Shown here piece by piece: positions 17,617 to 26,435 of a stretch of DNA of 64,000 nt. The notes under the pieces were generated by a model, which did not search any database, was not told the origin of the DNA, and saw only the letters and a list, made by a program, of their open reading frames with translations. Position 1 is the stretch's first letter; the number at the start of each line of letters is the position of its first letter. The DNA is taken from positions 4,340,001 through 4,404,000 of the forward strand of contig NZ_CP118270.1 of assembly GCF_028771845.1 (NCBI RefSeq). The letters run 5' to 3'. Both the position numbers and the translations under genes were made by a program. This DNA is from Paenibacillus marchantiae. GTDB lineage: Bacteria; Bacillota; Bacilli; Paenibacillales; Paenibacillaceae.

Positions 17617-19512
17617 TTAAGATACCCCATATTTGCTTCTGTAGTGACTTAACGTGAGAAGAGGCCAAATATATGTATAGCTGTGATAATGGGAATAAAA
17701 GTTCCCGGGAAGACCTGCGCCTGTGGGATATGAGGTTCTCCAATCGTTCTCGTGCATTGATGCAATAAGCCGTAGAACGCCTTGATTCATCTCAGGTGTA
17801 GGCTTGGGTTGAACTGCAATGAGCGCGTCAAGTGCCCAAGCGGTCTGGGAAGGAGTACTTTCCCCTAATGGCACATAGTGCAAGAGTCGGTCACTTTGAC
17901 AGGATTCTCCCCAGCCACCGTCGGAGTTCTGGATGCTTAAGAGCCACTGCGCTCCTTTTTGCAATGTAACATGGCTTGCTGGTAGTCCAACTGCCGTAAG
18001 ACCGGTTAATGCAGCCCAGGTACCGTAGATATAACATACGCCCCATCTTCCGTACCATGAGCCTTCTTTCTCCTGGTTTCGAATGAGCCATTTTGTTCCA
18101 CGTTTGATCCATTCAAGCCTGGTATCAAGCCCGGCAAAGTTTCCGAGGTACTCCAAGGTACGTCCCGTTAGGTCAGCCTCTGAAGGGTCTGTAGCCGCAG
18201 ATTTGGCACCATCGATGGCGAGCCAGGTGAGCATCTCCTTGTTCGTATTTTTTTCGAATGCCGGCCAGCCGCCGTCTTTATTTTGCATGGACAGGACCCA
18301 ATTCAGCCCACGATTCCAGGATTCCTGAAACGTTGGAAGAGTAGTGGACAAGCTTCGAATAGCCCGTAAAGCTGCTGTTGTATCATCCACGTCTGGATTG
18401 ATTGTATTCGACTCCGAAAATCCCCATCCTCCAGGGACGGTATTCGGATTATGGATGCTCCAGTCGGCTCTTTTATCTTGCTGACGGGAGAGCAAATAGG
18501 AGGCCGCGAGTTGAATAGCCTTATGGTCATCGGTAAGAGAAGCCTCCTGCAATGCGTAGGTGATTAAGGCCGTATCCCATACGGTAGAGGGGGAGTTTTG
18601 AATCGTTGTTTGACCTCCAGAAGAACGGCACTGCATTGCCGTGAGTCCGGTTATGGCTTTTGTAATCAGGGGATGCTGCTTATCGTATTTTAGGGCCAAT
18701 AGGGCAAAGATCATGAGAATTGTACTGCTGGCGTAGCTGTATAATGTGCCATCAGACTCAATCCGCTCTATTATGAACTGTTCTGCCTTTTTTCGTGCAG
18801 TGTCGTGGATGTGGCGAGGGTTACCGATCAGTCGGCTGCTCCCGCTTAGAATGTCGTCCTGCATTTCCTGATATCCCGGAGTCGTTAGCTCATCTCCAAC
18901 ATTTCGTGAGTCGGTCAGATCAGATAGATCGGGCGCATGGGGGGGTGTAAGAGCGAAGCGCAAGTCGGCCATAATGAGCATGGGAGTGAGGTGAACTCTG
19001 GAATAACCGGAAAATTCAAAATAGTTGATGGGAAAATAGGTAGGGAACATCAGTATTTCCAGGGGGATCATAGAGATGGATAAAGGCCATTTCATTTGTC
19101 CGGTAGCGGCAAGAATGGCTTTGGTCAAAATGCTGCTAACTTTTCCAATACCTCCTTTGGACTGAATATACTGTTTGGCCCGCTGGATTGGCTCGTCCGT
19201 ACTCTGGCTGTACCCGGAGTATAGCAGGGCGTAGTACGCTTCAACCGATGCGGATAAATTTCCATCCTCTTCATCGGCGTACAATTTCCAGCATCCATCC
19301 TGTTGCTGTTCGTTAAGGATACGATCATGCAACTCCCGGATCAGCGCTTCATTCGGGACTTCCAATATCCGAAAGAGAATGATGACATAAGCATCAATTA
19401 CCGTACCGTTCTCAAAACAGAAATGCCAGGAACCATCTTGTTGCTGCTGTTGAAGCAAGGAAGTCATGATCCGATTTATTTCCTCATCAATTGCGCTCAG
19501 TACATGGCTCAT
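17617..19512 (-). CDS. Squalene-hopene cyclase / sporulenol synthase-like triterpene cyclase
   Basis: A 631-residue class II terpene cyclase. I start at the ATG ending at 19512, nine bases after GGAGGT on the minus strand; a TTG 48 bases earlier lacks a ribosome binding site. With this start the catalytic DVDD motif falls at residues 374-377, the numbering of the Alicyclobacillus squalene-hopene cyclase, and the length matches too. Many QW repeats are visible (QQDGSWHF, QNKDGGWPAF, QEKEGSWYGRW, QNSDGGWGE). The enzyme cyclises a linear isoprenoid at the membrane face, giving hopene, or sporulenol as with B. subtilis SqhC. Substrate choice cannot be settled by eye. No isoprenoid partner gene is adjacent. 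Confidence 0.9.
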   Translation of the reverse strand: MSHVLSAIDEEINRIMTSLLQQQQQDGSWHFCFENGTVIDAYVIILFRILEVPNEALIRELHDRILNEQQQDGCWKLYADEEDGNLSASVEAYYALLYSGYSQSTDEPIQRAKQYIQSKGGIGKVSSILTKAILAATGQMKWPLSISMIPLEILMFPTYFPINYFEFSGYSRVHLTPMLIMADLRFALTPPHAPDLSDLTDSRNVGDELTTPGYQEMQDDILSGSSRLIGNPRHIHDTARKKAEQFIIERIESDGTLYSYASSTILMIFALLALKYDKQHPLITKAITGLTAMQCRSSGGQTTIQNSPSTVWDTALITYALQEASLTDDHKAIQLAASYLLSRQQDKRADWSIHNPNTVPGGWGFSESNTINPDVDDTTAALRAIRSLSTTLPTFQESWNRGLNWVLSMQNKDGGWPAFEKNTNKEMLTWLAIDGAKSAATDPSEADLTGRTLEYLGNFAGLDTRLEWIKRGTKWLIRNQEKEGSWYGRWGVCYIYGTWAALTGLTAVGLPASHVTLQKGAQWLLSIQNSDGGWGESCQSDRLLHYVPLGESTPSQTAWALDALIAVQPKPTPEMNQGVLRLIASMHENDWRTSYPTGAGLPGNFYSHYHSYTYIWPLLTLSHYRSKYGVS

Positions 19513-19648
19513 TCCAGGGATACCTCCAGAGGACGTCATTTTTGTATTATATGATGGCAATCAGGGGGAAATGAGGAGCAGAATGAGCGTAGAATCCAGT
19601 CCATTTCAGGATTTTCTACAATTTTATATAAAAAAATAAAATTTAGTG

Positions 19649-19697
19649 TTGAAATTTTTTCCAATAAAGTGTATAAATATCTTTGTTAACGCTTACA
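19649..19697 (+). promoter_or_regulatory. SigA promoter with cre site at the transcription start, GH30 gene
   Basis: TTGAAA (19649-19654) and TATAAA (19672-19677) are 17 bp apart. TGTTAACGCTTACA at 19684-19697, just where transcription should begin, matches the CcpA cre consensus with one mismatch. Catabolite repression of the glycanase gene is the natural reading. Confidence 0.72.
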
Positions 19698-19734
19698 AGA
19701 TTTTGATCTACATCTTTCTCCGATACCCTTCAAA

Positions 19735-19744
19735 AAGGAGGTGA
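19735..19744 (+). other. Perfect anti-16S sequence in the GH30 leader without a normal ORF
   Basis: AAGGAGGTGA, fully complementary to the 16S rRNA 3' end, lies about 120 bases before the real start codon. It is followed only by GTG with no spacer (14 codons) or by ATG CAA TAA at 19757. It may bind ribosomes in the leader or may be chance. Confidence 0.35.
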
Positions 19745-19790
19745 AAGTACTACGACATGCAATAACTGAAAAAAGGACTTTATGATTTTT

Positions 19791-19812
19791 AAAATGAAAT
19801 CGATTTCATTTT
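19791..19812 (+). promoter_or_regulatory. Perfect 22-bp palindrome in the GH30 leader
   Basis: The sequence is AAAATGAAATC followed by its exact reverse complement, without a spacer. It sits 55 bases before the start codon and about 110 bases after the predicted transcription start. It is probably a repressor operator; as RNA it would make an A/U-rich hairpin lacking a T-run. Confidence 0.5.
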
Positions 19813-19866
19813 GTAGTATTTGATATTCGGCAGTCCAAATTATCATAAATCAAAGGAGATATGTTT

Positions 19867-21378
19867 ATGAAGATATGGAAAAAGAGTGCGTTAGTGTTGC
19901 TGTCCACTTTTCTGGTAACGGCGGGTTCATATGGTTCATATATGCCCAAGACTGCGCATGCAGCGGGTGAACAGGTGGAGGTATGGATTTCAACTTCAGA
20001 CCCTAATTCTGAACCAGCAGTGGGGCTTAGAACAGATGCCAGACTCACCAAGATTGCATCAAAAAACTTCAGCAGCAACTCAGGCAATGCGGATGTTACC
20101 ATTACGGTCAACGAAAACCAAACGTATCAGCAGATGGATGGTTTTGGGGTGTCATTAACGGATGCTTCCGCATGGCTCATGAACTACAAGCTGGATAATA
20201 ATAAGCGCGCGGAAGTGATGGAGAGGCTGTTTGGCAACACAGGCATTGGACTTAGCTTATTGAGACAGCCGATCGGAAGCTCCGATTTTGCTTGGGCCGC
20301 CTATACCTATGCCGATACGGCAAATGATACTTCACTCAGCCAATTCACGATCGACCGGGACAAGGCTTACATACTGCCCATGGTCAAAGCGGCAATCGCC
20401 AAGAATCCCAATATCAAAGTAATGGGTTCCCCATGGAGTGCGCCTGCCTGGATGAAATATTCCAACAATCTGAACGGCGGCAAACTGAAAGCAGAACACT
20501 ACGGAACATATGCGAATTATTTCAAAAAGTACATTGAAGCCTACCAGGCTGAAGGGGTACCCATCTATGCTGTTACGTTGCAAAACGAGCCAATGTACGA
20601 GCCATCCCATTATCCTTCCATGGGTATGAATGTAGAGGATCAGACGGGCTTTATCGGCGATTATCTTGGACCAACACTCCGCAATGCCGGAATCAACACC
20701 AAGATTATTGCATTCGACCATAACTTTCTGAACTGGACCTTCCCGAACCAGGTCATTACGAATCTGAAGAACGCAGGCAAGGGTAGTTACGTATCCGGGA
20801 GCGCATTCCACCATTATGACAGTGGGGACGGATCAACAATGACCTCCATGCATAACAGTCACCCGGACAAGGAAGTTTGGTTCACGGAGGGTGGTTTCGG
20901 CAACTGGAATGATCCGCAGAATGGTACCTCATCTGGTTTCGATAATATGATGAATGAGTTCATTAATATTACGAGAAACTGGTCCAAATCGATCATTCTC
21001 TGGAATGCTGCCCTGGATCAAAAAGACGGTCCAGCATTGCTATCACCGAACAACACGAACAAAGGCATGATTACAATCCGCAACTCGGACAACCGTAATG
21101 ACGCACCTGAGAATAATGTCACATATCACAAACAATATTATTTGCTGGGTCACTTTAGTAAATTTGTAGTACCCAATGCATACCGCATTGACAGCAACAC
21201 TGGATCTGAAGTCAAAAATGTGGCTTTCCGCAATCCGGACGGTTCCAAAGTGGTAGTTGCCTACAACTCTTCCAGCTCGTCGAAAAATGTGAAGATCCAA
21301 TGGGGCAGCCAAAGCTTCGTTGTCACTATTCCAGGCAAGTCCGCTATGACGTATAAATGGAATGGAAATGTTTCTTAA
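19867..21378 (+). CDS. Secreted GH30 glycoside hydrolase (glucosylceramidase/endo-1,6-beta-glucanase type)
   Basis: A 503-residue secreted enzyme. Start is ATG 19867, eight bases after AGGAG; ATG 19861 is too close. The signal peptide ends near AHAAGE. The core is the GH30 (beta/alpha)8 barrel with its side beta-domain: MDGFGVSLTDASAW, GLSLLRQPIGSSDFAW, MGSPWSAPAWMK, acid/base Glu241 in TLQNEP, and nucleophile Glu341 in WFTEGGFGNW. The C-terminal beta-sandwich (about 420-503) ends VTIPGKSAMTYKW. Motifs fit subfamilies GH30_1/GH30_3, so beta-1,6-glucan or a glucosylceramide-like substrate is more likely than xylan. No carbohydrate-binding module or anchor is present, so the enzyme should be released into the medium. 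Confidence 0.92.
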   Translation: MKIWKKSALVLLSTFLVTAGSYGSYMPKTAHAAGEQVEVWISTSDPNSEPAVGLRTDARLTKIASKNFSSNSGNADVTITVNENQTYQQMDGFGVSLTDASAWLMNYKLDNNKRAEVMERLFGNTGIGLSLLRQPIGSSDFAWAAYTYADTANDTSLSQFTIDRDKAYILPMVKAAIAKNPNIKVMGSPWSAPAWMKYSNNLNGGKLKAEHYGTYANYFKKYIEAYQAEGVPIYAVTLQNEPMYEPSHYPSMGMNVEDQTGFIGDYLGPTLRNAGINTKIIAFDHNFLNWTFPNQVITNLKNAGKGSYVSGSAFHHYDSGDGSTMTSMHNSHPDKEVWFTEGGFGNWNDPQNGTSSGFDNMMNEFINITRNWSKSIILWNAALDQKDGPALLSPNNTNKGMITIRNSDNRNDAPENNVTYHKQYYLLGHFSKFVVPNAYRIDSNTGSEVKNVAFRNPDGSKVVVAYNSSSSSKNVKIQWGSQSFVVTIPGKSAMTYKWNGNVS

Positions 21379-21418
21379 GGGGTAGCAGGAATTCAGATTC
21401 CCGCATCCAACAAGCTAG

Positions 21419-21446
21419 GGGCCGCGAGCAGTCGCGGCTCTTTTCA
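21419..21446 (+). terminator. Terminator of the GH30 gene
   Basis: Perfect 7-bp stem GCCGCGA / TCGCGGC with a GCAG loop, followed by TCTTTTC. Confidence 0.82.
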
Positions 21447-21562
21447 TTTGTTTTTATTTAAAGATCATCCATCGTATACATTTGTTGTGATTTTTACATA
21501 TTCAAGGATTTTACAATTTTAATATTATGAATTTTTAGTTTAACTGTCCTCTTACATTGGGT

Positions 21563-21571
21563 TGATATACT
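21563..21571 (+). promoter_or_regulatory. Extended -10 promoter of the SLH protein gene
   Basis: TGATATACT is a TGn-extended -10 box 36 bases before the TTG start. No good -35 is seen, as is normal for extended -10 promoters. Confidence 0.5.
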
Positions 21572-21607
21572 AGCCTGAGCTTTTATATGGGAGAGGGGTT
21601 AGACAAC

Positions 21608-24600
21608 TTGAAAGACATCAATCAACGCTGGGTAGCGACGATCCTTGTGGCAGTAATGGTTATCCAATCATTCTGGACATTTGCAGGAATCGGACATGCT
21701 GCAGCATCAGAAAACCTTAACACCAGCAATTTAGCGAAAAACGTGGTGATCAGCCATTTTTATGGAGGCAAAAAAGACGACGTACTCGACGTGTACGGCA
21801 ACGACTTTGTAGAACTATATAATCCGACAGCAGAACCTGTTTCGCTGAACGACTGGTCTATACAATTTGCTGATAACCAAAAGAATAACTGGAAAGTAGC
21901 TCAGCTAGGGACAATGACTGCCCAGATTCCGGCATTTGGTTATTATCTGATTGCGCTTGGCAGCAATGGTAATGTCGGGGAGCAGCTTCCACAGCCGGAT
22001 GCGACTGAAGCTTCATTTAAACTAGATAACAACAATGGAAAGCTGGTTTTGTTGAATACGACACAACTGTTGACGGCCAATGATCCGATGGCTGACGCTT
22101 TACAGCAACATGTGGTTGATTTTGTTGGATATAATGCAGATGCTTATTGGGGAAGTCCGGCTCCACAAGCTGGCAAACAAAACACCATGCAACGATTGGT
22201 GTTCGATCCGCTAAATCCGGAGAAATCCACTAAAGAAGCTGCGTTTCCGAATCGCGGAAACAACTGGGACACTCGGAATAACGGAAATGACTTTGAGAAG
22301 GTCAAAGGGGCGAAGGCTCGCAATTCAAGCACAACTTCCGCCTATGTCATTCTGGAAAGTAATCAAAGGTTAGAAATGCAATCGGCTTCGAGCGTAGATC
22401 CTGTACATAACAAGATTGTGTTGAATGCATTTGGAGGCTTGGTAAAGCAGGGACCATGGTCATCCGATGACTTCAGTGTGCTCGGCCTCCCGGCAGGATT
22501 CACTGCTGAAGCCAATGCGAACGGAGATCAGATCGAAGTGACCATAACTGGAGACGATACCGGGAATGTGGTTTCAGACAGTCTTCTGACATTTGAGATT
22601 CATCCTGGTGCGTGGGATCAAGTACACAGACCAACCTCATCCTTAACGGTGTATCAAGGAAGCAACACCGTAACTTTGGCTCAATTCACACCATCCAATA
22701 AGATTGTAGCAACATTGGACTCCTCATCGTCCAACATTCGTATGAACAGCGCGAAGGACTTAAATACCACGATCCAACTCAATCTTAGCGCCGGCGTTCC
22801 CGTGGATGGGGTATTGGACTCGAATGCTTACAGTGTGACGGGCCTTCCTGAGGGAGACTGGAGTATCCAGGCTGAGGGCCGAAGCAGTGATCGTACAATT
22901 ACGCTATCCATTTCGGGTATATCCACTTCTGCTGTCATGAACTCCGTCATGTTGAATGTGACGTTAATGGCTGAGGCTGTGCAGGATCCGGACTGCCTGG
23001 CTTCGGAAGTGATCAGCGTCCCCCTGCTTCGGTACAGTCAACCACTTCTTGCTGATGAGAATCGCAAACATGTCGTTGAAAACAGCATCATAGCGGACAA
23101 TACAGGTTTTAATGACCCTGCCACTAAAGAATATAAATATGGAAGTGACGCCATGGGAGCGAATGAATATACCTTCCTGCGTGGTACACATTCCTTATTC
23201 AAGGCTGATCTGGCAGCGGGTCTTATTCCTTCACCGAATTCGGTCATTCCAGGCTGGAATGAGAAGGACATCCTTACGTACACGCAAGGCGATGCCCATA
23301 TTCAGAATGTGGGAACTTTTAACGACAGTACTAATCAAATGGTGTTCAGCTTGAACGATGTGGATTCTTCCGGCATCGGCAGCTTTTATGATGATCTGAT
23401 TCGCTTTGTTACAAGTATTTATGTAGTCAAATACGAAAAAGACAGCTCTGCGATTACCAATCTGCAGGACGCCGATTTCCGGGACGTATCTCGTACTTTT
23501 CTAGATACCTATAAGGATACTCTGATGGAGATTAATAGCGAGATAAGCCCCAAAAACACTAAGTTGACCAAAAGCAATGTAACTCCATATACGAAAGAGG
23601 TCATGGACAAAGTCTCCAAAGTGTCTTATGAGGAAGCATTGCAAAAGTTGCTCGGGAAGCGGGCACTTGATGGAAAATTAAACATTGCCGGCAACTCCGA
23701 TAAGTTTGAAGCCGCTACAGATGCGGAGAAATCTTCCCTGCAAGACGCTTGGGAAGCATACAAATTGCAAGTCAGAAGCAATTTCCTCAATCTGAGCGAT
23801 GATGAATTCGATGCCTATTTTAAGATAAAGGATATTGTACGCCGCATTCATCAGGGAATTGGCAGCATTGGGGTTGAACGCTACAATGTGTTAATCGAAG
23901 GAGCAAGTGAGGCCAATACGGATGATATTCTGCTCGACGTGAAAGAGCAGACCCGGGACGCCAATTTATCGAAAGATGCTTATCTTAAAACTTCAGTTGA
24001 TCCCGATTCTTATCTGGGTGTACTCGAAGCAATGAATCGCTCGTATCTGATCAAGGAAGTCTCACCTTTTAAAGGGGATTACACGGATAAGCCGTTTAAG
24101 AACAAGCAAGAGCTGGAGCAGTATTTGGTCGATGCAGCCAAGGCTTACGCTTATGCAAGCTCGCGCTTGGACAAGGTATCCGATGAGTTGAACTACCGTT
24201 TTGAGGAACGTTTTGTAACAAATATCGTACCCATCTGGGATGATTTGCAGAACTTTATTCTTAATGCAGCGGAGGATTACTCCCACCAGGTCGCAGCAGA
24301 TTTTGCGCTTGTAAAGGAAGATATGCGAACAGGGAAGCTGATTGACGTTTCCACATTGGATAATTTATCTGTTGATCAAGGCTCCTTGACTCCAGCATTC
24401 AATCCTGCAATTACGGCGTATACTCTGAATGTTGAACAAGCAACAGACTCCATCAGTATTACGGCGAAGGCTACGGATAGCCAAGCTACTTTGTCTGCTA
24501 AAGGTGAACCCTATGCAAACGGAATAAATCAATCTTTTGGGTTGTCTGTTGGAAAAAATGTAATTCCAATTACGGTGCAAGCACGTAATGGATCAAGCAA

Positions 24601-25675
24601 GACTTACAGTATAACTGTCGTCAGAGCCGGAGATTCCACCTCGGTTCCACCAACGTCTTCGACTCCTTCAACTCCAACTGGAGGAACGAATGGTGATCAA
24701 ACGGGTACCAATGCCAACAGTGGAACGATTAGTGTTAATGGTGGATCGTTGAGCTTGGGCGGGGTCAAAATCAATGTGCCAGCCGGAGCGATGGAAAGCA
24801 GCATCGTCATTTCCGTAAATATAGTAAGCCAAACGTTGAATCTGTTTACCGATTCCACATTGAAACTGCTCGGAGATGTCTATGAGATTACTGCAAGCAA
24901 GAGCGGGAATTTCAGCAAACCGGTAACTGTCACCTTGCCATTCGACAAGAACAAGGTGGACTTTGACAAATTAATAGTGGGATTGTATTGGTTCAACGAG
25001 CAGGCCCAAAAGTGGGTTTCACTCGATAATATGAAAGTGGATCAAATGAATGGAACGGTATCAGGAACCATAAATCATTTTACCAAGTTTGCTGTTCTGG
25101 TATCCGATAAGACCGTAACGCAAGCTCCGGAAGGAACCAAGAATTTCACGGATCTCGTAGGACATTGGGCTTCCGGCAGTATTATGGATTTGGTTGAACT
25201 CGGTGTGATCCAGGGTTATCCGGATAACAGTTTCAGACCGGATAAAAAAATTACCAGAGCCGAATTTGTTACTCTTATAATTAAGGCTTTACATCTGCAA
25301 GGCTTTGCTGACAAAGGATTTGCGGATACTACGACGCATTGGGCGCAAGACGCAATTTCCACTGCGGCAGGTCTGGGCATTGTAAATGGATATAGTGATG
25401 ACACCTTTGGTCCAGATGAATTGGTGACCCGTGAGCAAATGGCGACAATGGTCGTTCGTGCAGCGCAGATCGCTGATTCAGACAGTAATATCAGCTTCTC
25501 CGACGGCGCTGAAATATCCGGTTGGGCACGTTCAGCACTTGCTGCCGCCATTACTAATGGGCTTGTTAACGGTTATCCAGACGGAACATTGAAGCCAAAA
25601 GGGAATACAACTCGCGCAGAAGCCGCTGGACTCATCGAAAGAACTATTCAATTGACAAAACAATTCACAAAATAA
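21608..25675 (+). CDS. Very large surface protein with lamin-tail domain and three SLH domains
   Basis: A 1355-residue exported protein. TTG 21608 is preferred over ATG 21587 because AGAGGGG lies about nine bases before it. The signal peptide ends near GHAAA. A lamin-tail domain follows (about 36-170; ISHFYGG, NDFVELYNPT, LNDWSIQF, GYYLIALG). The middle (about 250-900) contains beta-type segments, then a helical region (about 600-900) that I do not recognise. A cadherin-like beta-sandwich (about 915-1015), a Ser/Thr/Pro linker and a ZU5-like segment (VPAGAMESSIVISV) come next. Three SLH domains start near residues 1179, 1237 and 1296 and attach it to pyruvylated wall polymer. It is monocistronic; its function is unknown, perhaps adhesion or scaffold. 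Confidence 0.88.
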   Translation: MKDINQRWVATILVAVMVIQSFWTFAGIGHAAASENLNTSNLAKNVVISHFYGGKKDDVLDVYGNDFVELYNPTAEPVSLNDWSIQFADNQKNNWKVAQLGTMTAQIPAFGYYLIALGSNGNVGEQLPQPDATEASFKLDNNNGKLVLLNTTQLLTANDPMADALQQHVVDFVGYNADAYWGSPAPQAGKQNTMQRLVFDPLNPEKSTKEAAFPNRGNNWDTRNNGNDFEKVKGAKARNSSTTSAYVILESNQRLEMQSASSVDPVHNKIVLNAFGGLVKQGPWSSDDFSVLGLPAGFTAEANANGDQIEVTITGDDTGNVVSDSLLTFEIHPGAWDQVHRPTSSLTVYQGSNTVTLAQFTPSNKIVATLDSSSSNIRMNSAKDLNTTIQLNLSAGVPVDGVLDSNAYSVTGLPEGDWSIQAEGRSSDRTITLSISGISTSAVMNSVMLNVTLMAEAVQDPDCLASEVISVPLLRYSQPLLADENRKHVVENSIIADNTGFNDPATKEYKYGSDAMGANEYTFLRGTHSLFKADLAAGLIPSPNSVIPGWNEKDILTYTQGDAHIQNVGTFNDSTNQMVFSLNDVDSSGIGSFYDDLIRFVTSIYVVKYEKDSSAITNLQDADFRDVSRTFLDTYKDTLMEINSEISPKNTKLTKSNVTPYTKEVMDKVSKVSYEEALQKLLGKRALDGKLNIAGNSDKFEAATDAEKSSLQDAWEAYKLQVRSNFLNLSDDEFDAYFKIKDIVRRIHQGIGSIGVERYNVLIEGASEANTDDILLDVKEQTRDANLSKDAYLKTSVDPDSYLGVLEAMNRSYLIKEVSPFKGDYTDKPFKNKQELEQYLVDAAKAYAYASSRLDKVSDELNYRFEERFVTNIVPIWDDLQNFILNAAEDYSHQVAADFALVKEDMRTGKLIDVSTLDNLSVDQGSLTPAFNPAITAYTLNVEQATDSISITAKATDSQATLSAKGEPYANGINQSFGLSVGKNVIPITVQARNGSSKTYSITVVRAGDSTSVPPTSSTPSTPTGGTNGDQTGTNANSGTISVNGGSLSLGGVKINVPAGAMESSIVISVNIVSQTLNLFTDSTLKLLGDVYEITASKSGNFSKPVTVTLPFDKNKVDFDKLIVGLYWFNEQAQKWVSLDNMKVDQMNGTVSGTINHFTKFAVLVSDKTVTQAPEGTKNFTDLVGHWASGSIMDLVELGVIQGYPDNSFRPDKKITRAEFVTLIIKALHLQGFADKGFADTTTHWAQDAISTAAGLGIVNGYSDDTFGPDELVTREQMATMVVRAAQIADSDSNISFSDGAEISGWARSALAAAITNGLVNGYPDGTLKPKGNTTRAEAAGLIERTIQLTKQFTK

Positions 25676-25687
25676 ATCCAAGATTTT

Positions 25688-25735
25688 AAAAAGGCTGCTC
25701 TCCAGCAAGTTTAACTTGCTGGGAAGCAGCCTTTC
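25688..25735. terminator. Bidirectional terminator between the SLH protein and OsmC genes
   Basis: Outer stem AAAGGCTGCT / AGCAGCCTTT and inner stem CCAGCAAGTT / AACTTGCTGG, with T-runs on both strands. Confidence 0.85.
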
Positions 25736-25795
25736 TGTATTGTTTGTATGTTTTTGTATTGCTTATATCTTTTTGTACCTGGTTCATTCGTTTTG

Positions 25796-26254
25796 TTACA
25801 ATGATATCCCATTTTCGATAATGACGCGATTGAGCTTGGTATTCACCGGATTGGAAATCGTATCACCCACAGGACATTTACTTTCTAGAAATTGTACAAA
25901 TGATTCAACTTTTTCTTCAGATGAGCTGGTTTTGATATAAAACGTGTATCGGATATCGGAATAACCGGGGCGTACATCAGATCGGTTAAAAAATCCGTCA
26001 AGATCCAGTTCACCTTCAACTTCAACTCTGAAATCATCAAGGACGACATCGAATTTGGATGCATAGATCCGGGCCACAATGGATTGACATGCGCCAAGGG
26101 AGGCAAGTAAAGCTTCTACAGGATTCATTCCTGTATCCGTACCACCGAGGTTTGTTGGCTCATCGATGATCAGTTCGAATTGTCTTGCTTTGGTGATTAC
26201 TTTAACCCCATCTTGTAGGTGTGCAGTAGCTTTGAAAGTCTGAACATTAGCCAT
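25796..26254 (-). CDS. OsmC family peroxiredoxin-like protein
   Basis: A 152-residue cytoplasmic protein. ATG at 26252-26254 has AAAGGAGAGG upstream on the minus strand; the open frame continues 23 codons further without a ribosome binding site. The two redox cysteines of the family are visible as Cys56 (ASLGACQS) and Cys127 (ESKCPVGD), along with DEPTNLGGTDTGMNPVEALLA. OsmC/Ohr proteins reduce organic or fatty-acid hydroperoxides with thiol reductants. The spacing and the KCPVG motif fit the YhfA/OsmC branch rather than Ohr. The gene is monocistronic. Confidence 0.9.
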   Translation of the reverse strand: MANVQTFKATAHLQDGVKVITKARQFELIIDEPTNLGGTDTGMNPVEALLASLGACQSIVARIYASKFDVVLDDFRVEVEGELDLDGFFNRSDVRPGYSDIRYTFYIKTSSSEEKVESFVQFLESKCPVGDTISNPVNTKLNRVIIENGISL

Positions 26255-26374
26255 CCGATACCTCTCCTTTATAAAACATTGTATGTAACTTGGTTTAGTA
26301 TGGATTATAGTTCCATGAATCACAAGTTGTCAATATAAGGATGGGAATAGAATTAGATATTCACTCTTTAAATT

Positions 26375-26406
26375 AAAAAATGGATAGCATAATGCTATCC
26401 ATTTCC
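26375..26406 (-). terminator. Terminator of the AraC regulator gene
   Basis: Read on the minus strand, stem AAATGGATAGCA / TGCTATCCATTT with a three-base loop is followed by a run of six T. Confidence 0.8.
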
Positions 26407-26435
26407 CTAACATTTCAACTTCTCAGCCGGTGTAC

